This document shows, one piece after another, positions 41,490-51,762 of a DNA stretch of 64,000 nt. The position numbers and the translations under genes are program-made. The notes beneath the pieces were generated by a model. That model was not told the origin of the DNA and did not search any database. It saw nothing but the letters and a program-made list of their open reading frames with translations. The stretch is from Rebecca billardiae RCC1528 (lineage: Eukaryota; Haptophyta). The stretch is taken from contig OZ251223.1 of assembly GCA_965240325.2 (NCBI GenBank), positions 4,487,644 to 4,551,643 on the forward strand, in the 5' to 3' direction. Numbering within the stretch: position 1 is the stretch's first letter; each line of letters starts with the position of its first letter.

Positions 41490-42959
41490 TCACGCGCTCG
41501 CGCGGACGAGCTCGCGCGCGAGCGCGAGCGCGGCCGCGGGCACGCACTGCGCGGCGCTCGCGCCGCCGCCGGTCGCGAGGCAGGCGGAGGGCGGCGCGCG
41601 CTCGGCCGCGTCGGCGGCTTCGGCCGAGGCGTCCTTGGGCGGCATGTCCGGCGTGATGCCGCGCCCGTTGATGTCGTTCCCCTTGGGCGTGGCGTACCTC
41701 GCTGTGGTGAAGGCGACGCCGCCGCCGCCGCTCTGCTCGAGCTTGGCGAGCGTCTGCACCACGCCCTTGCCGTACGTGCGCTCGCCCACCAGCGCCGCGC
41801 GCCCGTTCTCGCGCAGCGCGGCGGAGAGGACCTCCGCGGCGGAGGCGGTGTCGCGGTTGACGAGCACGACCGCGGGCGTGCGCACGTCCAGCGCGCCGCC
41901 GTTCTCCGCGTCGAACGCGCGCGCCAGCCCCGACTTGTCGCGCGTGCTCACGATGCGCGCGCCGTCGGGCAGCAGCAGCCGCGCCACGTCCATGCCGCCG
42001 AGCAGGGAGCCGCCGCCGTTGGCGCGCAGGTCGAGGACGAGGGCGGAGGCGGCGGCGCCGTCCTTCTTCAGCGCGGCGGCCACCTGCGCCGGCGTCTCCG
42101 ACGAGAAGGAGCGGATCTCCACCACCAGCGCGCGCGCGCCGCCGTCGAGCGTGGCCGTGCTCGAGCGCACGCTCTGCAGCTTCACGGCCGCGCGCTCGAG
42201 CTCAGCGTTGCCGCCGCCGCCGCCGCCCGACGGCCCGCCGTCGCGCTCGGTGGTGAGCACGACGCGCGACTTGGGTGGGCCGCGGATGCGCGAGGCGATC
42301 TCGTCCGACGTGAGCCCCGCCTCGAGCGGCTGCTGGTCCACGCGCACGATCAGGTCGCCCGGCCGCAGCCCACCCTTCTCGGCGGGCGAGCCCTCGGCCA
42401 CGCGCGTCACGCGCACGCCCACGCCGCCGCCCGCCGCGGGCTGCGGGAGCGGCGAGAGCTCGATGCCCACGCCGACCACGCCGCCGCGCGCGACGGACTC
42501 GATCGACTCGAACTGCGCGGGCGTGAGGAAGCGCGTGTACTTGTCGCCCAGCGGCGCGAGCATCGAGCGGATCGCCTCGTGCGCGTCCTCGTCCGAGGCC
42601 AGTTTGGCCTTCACGCGCTCCTGCCGCAGGGCGAACCAGTCGGCGCCGTTGAACGTGCGGTCGGCGAAGCCGCGGTCGACCACGCGCCACGCCTCCGCGA
42701 CCAGCGCGTTGGGCGGCGGGAGCAGCGCGCCCGCCGGCGCCGCGCCGCCGCCGGCGCCGCCGAGCGCGAGCGCGATGGCGGCCGCCGCGCCGAGCGCCGC
42801 GCCGAGCGGCGGCGGCGCCGCGCGCCCCGTGCGCGCGCGCGAGGCGGGCGCGGTGGCGGCGGCGGGCGGGCGCGCCGGCACGCGCGCGCCGCCGTGCGCG
42901 CCGCAGGGCGAGAGCGCGAGCGCGAGCGCGCCGAGCAGCAGCGCGGCGCGCCTCATCAT
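41490..42959 (-). CDS. ctpA: C-terminal processing peptidase (D1-processing type)
   Basis: A single-exon 489-residue S41A protease. In plastids CtpA trims the C-terminus of photosystem II D1 so that the Mn cluster can assemble. Tandem ATGs at 42959/42956 start a signal peptide (RRAALLLGALALALSPCGAHG), followed by an Arg/Ala/Pro-rich transit-like stretch and a second hydrophobic segment (LGAALGAAAAIALALGG). That suits bipartite targeting to a complex plastid and then the thylakoid lumen. Mature features are the WFALRQERVKAKL region, LGDKYTRFL, a PDZ domain (GVVGVGIELSP ... GLRPGDLIVRVD), and the catalytic core with Ser in DTASAAEVLSAAL and Lys in GERTYGKGVVQ. Another in-frame ATG lies upstream at 42977. 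Confidence 0.9.
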   Translation of the reverse strand: MMRRAALLLGALALALSPCGAHGGARVPARPPAAATAPASRARTGRAAPPPLGAALGAAAAIALALGGAGGGAAPAGALLPPPNALVAEAWRVVDRGFADRTFNGADWFALRQERVKAKLASDEDAHEAIRSMLAPLGDKYTRFLTPAQFESIESVARGGVVGVGIELSPLPQPAAGGGVGVRVTRVAEGSPAEKGGLRPGDLIVRVDQQPLEAGLTSDEIASRIRGPPKSRVVLTTERDGGPSGGGGGGNAELERAAVKLQSVRSSTATLDGGARALVVEIRSFSSETPAQVAAALKKDGAAASALVLDLRANGGGSLLGGMDVARLLLPDGARIVSTRDKSGLARAFDAENGGALDVRTPAVVLVNRDTASAAEVLSAALRENGRAALVGERTYGKGVVQTLAKLEQSGGGGVAFTTARYATPKGNDINGRGITPDMPPKDASAEAADAAERAPPSACLATGGGASAAQCVPAAALALARELVRASA

Positions 42960-43296
42960 CGGCGGCGCGGGCGTCATCACAAGCGACGATGAGTCGATGA
43001 CTACCGTGATTTCGCGCGTCAATTACTGTGATTTTACTGCTGATTCGATTTTCGACTTTTAAATTACGACGACGACCGACGCGCGAAAACACGCATACTG
43101 TATCAGTTATCACACGCTGCACGTTCGTCAGTCTCCGCGAGGAGCCGCGTTCCCTTAGGTCTAGGAGGTGCGCGCGCTAACGCGAGAGCCGAGCGGGTGC
43201 CGACGGCGGCAGCCACGCGCCGGACCGCGCGCGCGCGCGCTCGGGCCATCAGTGCGGCTCGGTGTTGAATCGGCGCACGCATCCTCTCGTGACTCG
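42960..43296. other. Spacer between PEBP-like and CtpA genes
   Basis: A 337-bp interval between two same-strand genes with an A/T-rich core at about 43020-43115, probably promoter of ctpA. No gene. Confidence 0.4.
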
Positions 43297-44126
43297 TCAG
43301 TCGGGCCTGACCTTTGCGCTGAGCGTCGTCTTGGCGAGCACCTTGCCCTTCATCGCGCCCAGCACCTCCTCGCGCGTGGCGCCCGGCGGCAGCGTCAGCC
43401 GCTCGTTCAGCGCGTACAGCTTGAAGCTGAGCGCGCCCTCCTTGACCGGCCCCTGTGCACGCCGGCCGCGCGACGGGCGGCGCGCCGTGAGCCGGGCGCG
43501 CGCGGCTCTGTCCGCCTCGCCCTGGCGCGCGCTCCGCGCGCGCGCACCTGCCACTGCGTGCCGCCCGCCGAGTGCGTGCCCTCCTTGGCGCGCATGCTCG
43601 CCTCGAAGGAGGCGTCGACGACGCCCGAGATCATCGATCGCATCTGCGCGATCTCCGGGTCCTCGTACCCCGTCATGCCCATCATCCCCTCCATCGGGTC
43701 GACGACGATCGGCTCCTGCCCCGCCTCGTCCTTCATGCCCAGCCGGCCCACGTCGGACGTGCCGCCGCCCGAGAGCTCCTCGCGCAGCTCGGTGACGCTG
43801 GAGGGGATGTCGTACACGATCCAGTGCGTCTGCCGCCCCGCCGAGCCGCCGCCCTCCTCCCCCGCGTGGTCGACGATCAGCACGAAGCTCTCGGTCGCGT
43901 TGGGCGCGCCCTCCCACGTGAGGTGCGGCGACACGTTGTCCTCGTGCCCCAGGTGGTCGACCGGGATGGGCGAGCCGTTGGCGAACGCGGCGGACTTGAG
44001 CGCGAACGGCTTCTTGCCCTTCTCCGGCTCCTTCGCGAGCGAGGGCGCCGACAGCCCCGCCGCCGCCGCCAGCAGCACGAGCGCGGTCGGCCAACGCGCG
44101 CGCGGTCGAGACATCGTCGTCGCCAT
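43297..44126 (-). CDS. Secreted PEBP/YbhB-like protein
   Basis: Two exons, 44126-43548 and 43452-43297 (95-nt intron, phase 0); 244 residues. A signal peptide (PTALVLLAAAAGLSAPSLA) is followed by the phosphatidylethanolamine-binding-protein fold of the bacterial YbhB/Raf-kinase-inhibitor type: NVSPHLTWEGAPNATESFVLIVDHAG, HWIVYDIP, and the C-terminal FKLYALNERLTLPPGATREEVL. The usual GPxPP loop before the last strand is replaced by a roughly 70-residue Met/Glu-rich insert (near DPMEGMMGMTGYEDPE). Ligand is unknown; localisation is secretory or plastid-system by signal peptide. Confidence 0.8.
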
Positions 44127-44393
44127 GCGCCCAGGACCGGCCCGGACGTTAAATCCGGGAGGCCGGAGGCGGGCGGCGGGCGGGGGCGGGGATCCGGCTT
44201 TGCGCTCGCATGGCCATGCGTCGGCGGCGGACTGATCGAGTGATCGGCGTGATCGGCACTGCCCGTGGAGTGGGCGGCCCCGTGCCACGGCGAGACGGCC
44301 TGCCACCCTGTACAATCTGCGGTCGCGGGCCACGCTCAGCGCAGTGCGCGACACGCCAGTGACAGTCAGTGCGTCAGTGTGCGTCAGTGTGCG

Positions 44394-45793
44394 TCAGTGT
44401 GCGTCAGACTCGGAGTCTGACGCGAGGTCTACCGAGTGCGAGTCGTCGTCGTCGTCGTCGTCGTCGTCGCCTCCCTCCTCCTCGCTCTCCTCGCCCTCGC
44501 TGTCCTCCTCCTCCTCGCCCTCCTCCTCCTCCTCCTCCCCCTCGCCCTCCGCCTCGTCCACCGCGACATCGGCACTGCTGTCGTCCTCGCCCGCGCACGC
44601 GCCGCGCCCGCGCGAGTCCGACGCGGCGCCGGAGCGCGCGTCCGCTCCGCCGGCAGAGTCTGTGCCGCCGCTGCCGGTGCCGTGCTGCCGCGCACTCGGC
44701 TGGCGCGCGCTCGGCTCGTGCTTGTACCGCTGCGCAAAGCGCTCGCGCAGCTGCGCCTCGCGCGCGCGCTCGCCCTGCGCGCGCCGAGCGCGTGGGGCGC
44801 GCGCGTGGCCGGGCGGCGCGTGAGTGCCGCCCCGCGTGCGCGCTGCGCGTGTGCCCCGTGCGTGCGTGTGCTCACCTCGCACAGGTCGCAGTACCACGGC
44901 TGGGCGGCGCTGGGCGGCAGCTCGAGCCCGGCGCACTGCGCGTGGAACGCGGCGGTGCAGCCTGGCGCGCGCAGCGCCGAGGGGCGGGGCGCGCGCGCGG
45001 GGCGGCGGGTCACGCCTCGGCCCGGCGCGCGCGGTGTGTGCGTGCGCGCGCGGTGTGTGCGTGCGCGCGCGCACCGTCGCAGCACAGCAGCAGCCCGCCG
45101 TCCGCACACGCCGCGCACACGCTGTCGTGCTCCAGCTCATGCGAGGGCGCGCGCCCGGCCGTGCCGTCGGCGGCGCGGCGCACGCGCCCGCCCTCCGCCG
45201 CGCGGCGCACGAGCAGCGCGCCCGCGCGCGCCTCCACGGCCGCGCCGAGCTGCGCGCCCAGCCTCGTCTCGAGCGAGAGCGCGCGCCCACCGCCCGGCGC
45301 AAGCCCGAGCCCAAGCCGAGCGGCCCACGCGCCCGCGCACGCCGCGCCCCCGTCCGCGCCGCCCTCCGCGCACCCCTCCGCGCACGCGCGCTCGCACGCG
45401 CGCGGCGGCAGCAGCGGCGCGATGCGCGCGTGCAGCGCGCCGACGGACGCGCGGTTCGCCGCGCTCTGCGCGCGCAGCTCGGCGCCGAGCAGCGCGATCT
45501 CGTCGTCGAGTGCGCGCGTGCCCACGTGCGCCATCCAGTGGCGCAGCTGGCGCTCAGCCACGGGCAGCTGCTGCACGCCCTTGTCACGGTCGTGCACGGA
45601 CGTCACGTCGCCGCCCTCGCCGCCCGCCTCGTACGCGGCGAGGGGCCACCACGCCTTGGCGTGCGCGGGGGGCGTGCGCGCGGGCGGGCCCTCCACTGCC
45701 CACGCGAGCAGCTCGCCGCGCGCCGCCTCGTCCGCGCGCAGCACGCGCGCACGCGGCGACGCGGCGGCGCGCGCGCGCTTGCCGCGCGGCGTC

Positions 45794-45829
<36 letters not shown>

Positions 45830-47079
45830 AAGCGCACGCGCACGCAGGGCGGCGGCGCGCCCGCGTGCGGCGCCCCCTCGCCCTCCTCCTCCTCCTCCTC
45901 CGCGCCGCGCGTCGCGACGAGCTCCGCGTGCACGGCCAGCGCCTCGCCGTGCGGCAGGAGCGGCGGCGGCCCGTCGTGCAGCAGCGCGCGCGCCGCGGCG
46001 GCCGCCTCCGCCTCCGACCACGGCGCGGCCTCCGCGCCGCCGCCGCCGGCGTGCAGCGCGCGCGCGAGCGGCGGCAGCGCGCGCAGCGCGGGCAGCACCG
46101 CCGCGGGCTGCAGCGTCATCGCGAGCAGCGCGTCCAGCGTGCCGTGCTCGAGCGGCTGCATGAAGGCGCCGTCCAGCGCCTCCCACAGGCAGGACAGCGC
46201 GGCGAGGTCGTCTGCGTCCGCGCACCCGCCGCCCGCGGAGACGCGCGCGCCGCCCGACGCGGCGGGCGTCTCGCTCGAGCAGTCGGACTCGTACCCGGCG
46301 GACGAGTCGTCGTCCTCGTCGTCCTCCTCCTCCGACTCCTCCTCAGCCTCCTCCTGCGAGTCGCGCGAGCCCGCCGCCTCGCGCCGTCTGTGCGGCGGCA
46401 GCGGCAGCAGATCGGCCGAGTCGTCAGAGCGCTCCGACGCGGCCGCGGCGCGCGCGTCCGCGCGCACGTGCGCCGCGGCCGCGCGCGCCGCCTTGCGCTG
46501 GCGCTTCTTGCGTGGCCGCTCGTCGCTGCTGCCGTCGGCGCCCGCGGCCGAGCTGCCCGCGCGGCCCCGCCGCGCGCCCGTCGGCACCGGCGCCACGCGC
46601 CGCCGTTGTCCTCGCGCGGGGGGCGGCGCGCGGCCAGCGCCCGGCGCGCGCGCGGGCAGCCGCTGCGCGAGCCGCACGCACGCGGCGCACGGGCACACGC
46701 CGTCGCACACCGGGCAGTCCCACGCGTCGGGCACGGCGCACACGGCCTCGGCGTCCTGCGCGGTGCTCGAGCTCACGCACACCTCGCAGAACGGGTGGGT
46801 GGGCGCGCCGTGCCGCACGCCGCACGCCACCCAGCGCAGGCCCGCGCGCGGGTGCTTGCACCGGTGGCAGTTGGGCACCACGTCGTGCCAGCCGGCGCAG
46901 CCGCGGCTGATCGGGCCGCCGCCGCCGCGCGCCTTGCCGCCGCCGCCCTTCGCGCCCGCCGCCGCCGCCACGCCCTCCGCCGCCTCGAGCGCGCGCTGCG
47001 CGGCGTGCGGCGCGCGCTGCAGGCCTGCGGGCGGCCGCACGATCACGACCGCGTACGCGCACGCGCCGCGCCGCGCGCT

Positions 47080-47115
<36 letters not shown>

Positions 47116-47703
47116 GGGGGGCGGCGCGAGGGGCCGCGCCCCCGCGCGCGCCGCGCCGCCGCCGCCGCCGCCGCCCTTGTGCTTCTTCGGCGGCGGCGGC
47201 CGGGCGGGGCCGCACAGCGTGCGCGGCGGCCGCACGATCACGCGCAGCAGCGGGCTGCTGGCGGGCGGCGCGGGCGGCGAGGCGGGCGGCGGCGCGGCGG
47301 CGTTCGCCACCGCCGACGCCGCGCGCGCCGCGCGCGCGCGCGAGCCGCCGACGCCGCTCGGCGCGGCGGGCGTCTCGGCCGCGCCGGCGGGCGCGGGCGC
47401 GGGCGCCGACGCGCGCCGCGAGCGCCGCGCGGACATGCGGCAGTCGGTGCACGGGCCGAGGCGGCACTTGGGGCAGCCGCCGAGCTCGTCCGGCTTGGGC
47501 GTCGCGCAGAGCAGCGACGCCGCGCCGCCCACGCTCGCCAGCTGGCCGGTCGGCACGGGCGTGAGCACGTGCAGCCGCACGCGCGCGGGCGGCGTCGGCG
47601 CGGGCACGCGCGCGGGCGAGCGCGCGGCGGCGCCGGGCGCGGCCAGATCGGCGGCGCCCGCAACATCCGCCGCCGCGCGGCGCGGGTGGCGCATCGGGGC
47701 CAT
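44394..47703 (-). CDS. CDCA7-like 4CXXC_R1 zinc-finger protein with PHD finger
   Basis: Three exons: 47703-45075, 44961-44876 and 44774-44394; 1031 residues. A short Cys cluster (CPKCRLGPCTDC) lies near residue 80. A zf-4CXXC_R1 domain follows, running from NCHRCKHP through HPFCEVCV to WDCPVCDGVCPCAACVRL. This is the finger of CDCA7-type factors, which recruit the HELLS/DDM1 remodeler to methylated or heterochromatic DNA. Next come acidic and basic low-complexity regions, a helical middle, and a PHD finger split by an intron: VCAACADGGLLLCCDGC...FHAQCAGLELPP...WYCDLCE. The C-terminus is extremely acidic (runs of Glu and Asp). It is nuclear, probably a chromatin reader. A 10-bp tandem repeat (GTGCGTCAGT) begins at the stop codon. 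It is divergent from MYG1. Confidence 0.8.
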
Positions 47704-47846
47704 CGCCGCGCTCCGAGCCCGCGCGCGCGCGCCGAGGCGGGCGCGCTCAAACGAGGGGCGGCTGGGGCGACCAGTGGCGCTTCCCCTTGGCTCCGCACGC
47801 GCGCCGCCCGCCGGCCGCCTTGGCATTTGAGTTGGGCTCTGGCACG
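47704..47846. promoter_or_regulatory. Shared upstream region, zinc-finger gene (-) / MYG1 (+)
   Basis: Only 143 bp separate the two predicted ATGs. No TATA box is apparent; the region includes a CATTTGAGTTGGGC stretch that stands out by composition. Confidence 0.35.
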
Positions 47847-49184
47847 ATGGCGCCCGGCGTTCGAGCGCTCCCGGCGTCCGGGCTGGGGCCTGGCAGGGCG
47901 GTGGGGGCGCGCGCGCCTCTCCCGGACGCACGCGCGCCACCTGCGCTCTCGCCCATGGTGCACGCGGCGAAGCGCCCGCGCCACGCGCTGCGGCTGGACA
48001 AGGCGCTCGAGGGCGTGCGCGCGGCGCGCGTGGTGGGCTCGCTCGTCGCGTCGAGCGCGGCGATCGGCACGCACGACGGCACCTTCCACTGCGACGAGGC
48101 GCTCGCGTGCGCGATGCTCAAGCTGCTGCCCGCGTTTGCCGAGCACGCGGTCGTGCGCACGCGCGACGAGGCGGTGCTCGCGCAGTGCGAGCCCGTGGTC
48201 GACGTGGGCGGCGTGTATGACCCGTCGGCGCAGCGGTACGACCACCACCAGCGCGGCTTCACGCACACGCTCGACGAGCTCGGCTTTGGCACGAAGCTGT
48301 CGTCGGCGGGGCTGGTGTGGCGGCACCACGGCAAGGAGGTGCTGCGCGCGATCGGCAGCACGCTCGACGCGCCGCCGGAGGACGCGGCCATCGACGTGCT
48401 GTACAAGAAGGTGTACAAGGATTTCGTCGAGCACATCGACGGCATCGACAACGGCATCGAGGCCGCCGACGGCGCGCCCAACTACGCGGTGACGACGACG
48501 CTCTCCCGGCGCGTCGGCCGTCTGAACGCGCCGTGGAACGAGAGCGCCTCGGCCGAGGAGGTGAACGCGCTCTTCAAGCACGCGATGGAGCTCACGGTGC
48601 GCGCGCGCACCGCGCGCCCGCCCGCGCGCGCGCGCGCGCCCGCGTCGTCCGAGCGCGCCCCTGCGTGCGCCTGCTCCGTGCGGCTGTGCGTGCGGCGGTG
48701 CGCGCTGCAGGGCGTGGAGCTGGGCGAGTGCGTGCTCGGGCTGCTGGCCGAGTGGTGGCCCGCGCGCCAGCTCGTCGTGCAGGCGCTCGACGAGGCGGAG
48801 GCGCGCGCCGCCGCGTCGGGCGCGGCGGCGGACGAGGCGTCCATCGTCGTCCTGCCGCACTTCTGCCCGTGGCCCGCGCACCTGCTCGAGCTCGAGGCCG
48901 AGCGCGGGTGCGTGGGGCGCAGCGTGTACGTCCTCTTCCAGGACTCCAAGGGCGGCTGGCGCGTGCAGGCGGTGCCGCAGGCGGAGGGCTCGTTCAGCTC
49001 GAGGCTGCCGCTGCCGGAGCCGTGGCGCGGCGTGCGCGGCGCGCAGCTCTCCAAGCTGCTCGGCCTCGAGGGCTGCGTCTTCGTCCACGCCGCCGGCTTC
49101 ATCGGCGGGCACGAGACCAAGGAGGGCGCGCTCACGATGGCGCGCGCCGCGCTCGCGCACGCACGCGATGCGCGCCAGCAGTAG
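47847..49184 (+). CDS. MYG1: MYG1/GAMM1 exonuclease family (UPF0160)
   Basis: Two exons, 47847-48596 and 48711-49184. The 114-nt intron is divisible by three and stop-free, so it can be mistaken for coding sequence. The 407-residue protein carries the DHH-like metal-binding motifs of MYG1: THDGTFHCDEALACAML, VVDVGGVYD, RYDHHQRGF, GLVWRHHG, and HIDGIDNGIEA. The C-terminal half has LPHFCPWPAHL, FQDSKGGWRVQAVP and HAAGFIGGH, all typical. MYG1 is a 3'-5' RNA exonuclease linking nucleolar and mitochondrial RNA processing in animals and yeast. The Arg/Pro-rich N-terminus could be a mitochondrial or other targeting sequence. A second in-frame ATG is at 47955. Confidence 0.92.
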   Translation: MAPGVRALPASGLGPGRAVGARAPLPDARAPPALSPMVHAAKRPRHALRLDKALEGVRAARVVGSLVASSAAIGTHDGTFHCDEALACAMLKLLPAFAEHAVVRTRDEAVLAQCEPVVDVGGVYDPSAQRYDHHQRGFTHTLDELGFGTKLSSAGLVWRHHGKEVLRAIGSTLDAPPEDAAIDVLYKKVYKDFVEHIDGIDNGIEAADGAPNYAVTTTLSRRVGRLNAPWNESASAEEVNALFKHAMELTVRARTARPPARARAPASSERAPACACSVRLCVRRCALQGVELGECVLGLLAEWWPARQLVVQALDEAEARAAASGAAADEASIVVLPHFCPWPAHLLELEAERGCVGRSVYVLFQDSKGGWRVQAVPQAEGSFSSRLPLPEPWRGVRGAQLSKLLGLEGCVFVHAAGFIGGHETKEGALTMARAALAHARDARQQ

Positions 49185-49912
49185 CGCCCGCCCGGCGCCG
49201 CCGCCTGCGCCCGCTGCGGCCGGCGCGCACGGGCCGCGCGCACGGGCCCCGCGCGCGCGCCCGTGAGTCGTCGCCTCGCGCCCTTGCCGCCGCCGCCGAG
49301 TGCGGGCCGGCGGCGGTCCTCTGACTGTCGTCGAGTGGGAGCCTGGCGCATGACCAGACGTGTCGTGCTGATCATGATCACTCGGTGCAGCGGCGCGGCG
49401 CGGCCTTGCATGCTCACAGTCGGTGATGATTCTTGTCTATGATGACGACGCGGATGATTCTGAGTCGTGGCGGTGCATGCATCATGGCGCTATATATACT
49501 CAGGGCACGCAGCTGCAAGCATCATCATCAGCGCGTCGTAGCAGCCATCAGAGTCGTATCGCGTTACAGCAGTAGTCATCGCGTCATGAGTCATCGTCGT
49601 ACCCATCATCAGTCAGCAGCGACAGCGCGCGATGCTCAGCGTCTGCTGCTGAGATGACGGACGGACGATGAGACGGCTCGGACGACGGCCGGGGGCTGGA
49701 CGCGCGAGCTGCCGGCAGCTCGGCCCGACGGGGTGTGCGGTGGCGACTGGGTGTGCGTGCGTGCGGCGCAGAGCCGCGCGGTAGTGGACACGGGTGCGCA
49801 CGCCCGCGTGCGCGGGGCGTGCGCGGCGGCACACGGTGCCGCGGCGCGGCGTGCGGCGGGGCGGCCGCACGCCGCGCGGGGGCGCGCGGGGCGCGAGGCG
49901 CGCGCGCCCCGC
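49185..49912. other. Intergenic region between convergent genes
   Basis: 3' flanks of MYG1 and the MTHFR fusion. CATCAT/ATGATG-rich sequence at about 49365-49620. Nothing else supported. Confidence 0.4.
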
Positions 49913-51492
49913 TCAGGCGATGTGCGTGCCCTTGAGCGTGTCGCCCTCGTTGAGCGTCTCCGTCGGCACGTGCTTGAGCAGCTTGAGCTTCTCGAGGATC
50001 GCGAACGTGTTGGGCGACTGGTTGAGCGTGTAGAAGTGCAGGCCTGCGCGGGGAGGCGCCGCGGCGGCGCGCGGCGCGTCAGCGGCCGCTCGGCGCGGGC
50101 TGCACGGCGGCGCGCGCCGCGCGCCGCGCGCCGCGCACCGTCGACGAGCCCCGACGCGAGGAGCTTGGCGCACAGGTCGGCGACGTACTGCAGGCCCATC
50201 GCCTTGAAGCCCTCGGCGTCGTCCTTGAGCGCGTCGCACTTCGCCTTGAGCTCGTCGGGCACGCGGCTCTTGCAGAAGGCGGTCATGCGCGAGAAGCCGC
50301 CCGCGTTGGCGATCAGCATCATGCCGGGCAGGATGGGCGCCTTGATGCCGCGCGCGCGCACGGCGTGGACGAAGGCCTCGAACACCTCGAAGTCGAAGAA
50401 CATCTGCGTGATGATCGCGTCGCCGCCCGCGTCGATCTTCGCCTTGAGGTAGTCGAGCTCGCGCTCAAAGTCCGCGTCGGAGCAGACGAACTGCTTGCCG
50501 TCGACCGTGACGAGCCGCTTCTTCTCCGCCTCAGACAGCGGCCGGCCGAGCGCCTCGACCGGCTTGATCACGTCCGGGTGGCCCTCGGGGTAGCCCGAGA
50601 CCTGGATGCCGAACCAGTCGCCGAAGCCGGCGCGGATGTACTTGACCAGGTCGAGCGCGCACTCGAAGCCGCCCTCGACCGCCTCCCACTTCTCCTGCCC
50701 CTTGGGCGGGTCGCCGCGCAGCGCCACAATGTTGCGGATGCCGTGCCGCTTCGCCTCGCGCAGCGCCTCGCCGCACAGCGCGGGCGCCTGGTTGGTGCAC
50801 GTGAGGTGCATGTTGATGTCGAGGCCGAAGCGGCGGTACGCCTCGACGCACAGGTCCATCGTGAGCTGGCTCGTGCTGCCGCCCGCGCCCCACGTGAAGT
50901 CGAAGAAGAGCGGCTGCTGCTTGGCCATCACGTCGAGCGTCTTGTACAGCGTCTCCACGCCCGCGGCCGTCTTGGGCGGGAAGTACTCGAAGGAGACGTA
51001 GGGCTCGCCCGGGTGCTGCTTCGCCCAGACGGCGAGCTTGTCCGAGATCTTCTCGCACTTGTGCAGCACCGGCTCCGTCAGCTCGGACGGCGCGAAGAAG
51101 GCGCTCGCCTCCGCGCGCGCGGCGGCCGCGTCCGCGGCCGGCTCGACGACCGCCGACGACGCCGCCGAGCCGAGGTCGCCGCGGAGCGTGCCGGGCGCGC
51201 ACTCGAGCGGGGCGGTCGAGGCACCGGCCATCGAGAGCGCCGCGCGCACCGCGCCCTCGCCCATCACGACGAGCGACACCGCCGCGCCCGCGATGAGCGC
51301 GCTGACGCGCGCGTCGTTGTCCGCGTCGGCCGCGCCGTACCGCTCGGCCGCCTGCGGCTTGGTCACGTGGACCATCTTGAGGCCGATCACGGCGAAGCCG
51401 CGGCGCTCGAAGCGGCCGACCACCTCGGCCACCTGGCCGCGCGCCACCACGTCGGGCAGCACCAGGATCGTCGTGAACTCGTCCGCCGGCAT
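49913..51492 (-). CDS. NDPK-like domain fused to methylenetetrahydrofolate reductase
   Basis: Two exons, 51492-50139 and 50043-49913 (95-nt intron, phase 1); 494 residues. Residues about 1-140 follow the nucleoside diphosphate kinase fold: TTILVLPDVVARGQVAEVVGRF, GFAVIGLKMV, LVVMGEGAV, PGTLRGDL, and ASAFFAPSEL. The catalytic His is replaced (family NIIHGSDS; here AVVEPAAD) and the phosphate-binding Lys of KPD is Leu, so kinase activity is unlikely. Residues about 160-494 are a MetF/MTHFR barrel: VSFEYFPPKT, FTWGAGGSTSQLT, HLTCTN, ALRGDPPKG, GYPEGHPD, DAIITQMFFD, and a terminal FYTLNQ. MTHFR makes 5-methyl-THF for methionine synthesis with FAD. The usual eukaryotic C-terminal SAM-binding regulatory domain is absent. 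The NDPK-like part may be regulatory. Confidence 0.9.
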
Positions 51493-51762
51493 CGTCGTCG
51501 CTGTGCGTGCGTGGGGATGAGATGCGCGTCCAACCGAATTGCACGGCGACGGCAAGCAAAGCCGGGCGTGGGATTTCGCGTAGATTCTTTCCGCGCGGCC
51601 ACGCGGCCGCGGGGCAGTGCCGCTGAGCAGCGGCGGTGCCGCTCGCAAGCCGCAAGTCCGTGCCGAACGGTCGCCCGGCCCGGACTCGCGCCCCCTCGCC
51701 CCTCGGCGTGCGCGCTGAACGGGCGCAGCGGCAGCGCGGGCCGACGACAAAGCGCGAGCAGC
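51493..51762. promoter_or_regulatory. Shared upstream region, MTHFR fusion (-) / ClpR (+)
   Basis: 270 bp between divergent ATGs. The MTHFR-proximal half is less GC-rich (about 51520-51595, including GATTCTTTCC). No recognised box. Confidence 0.35.
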
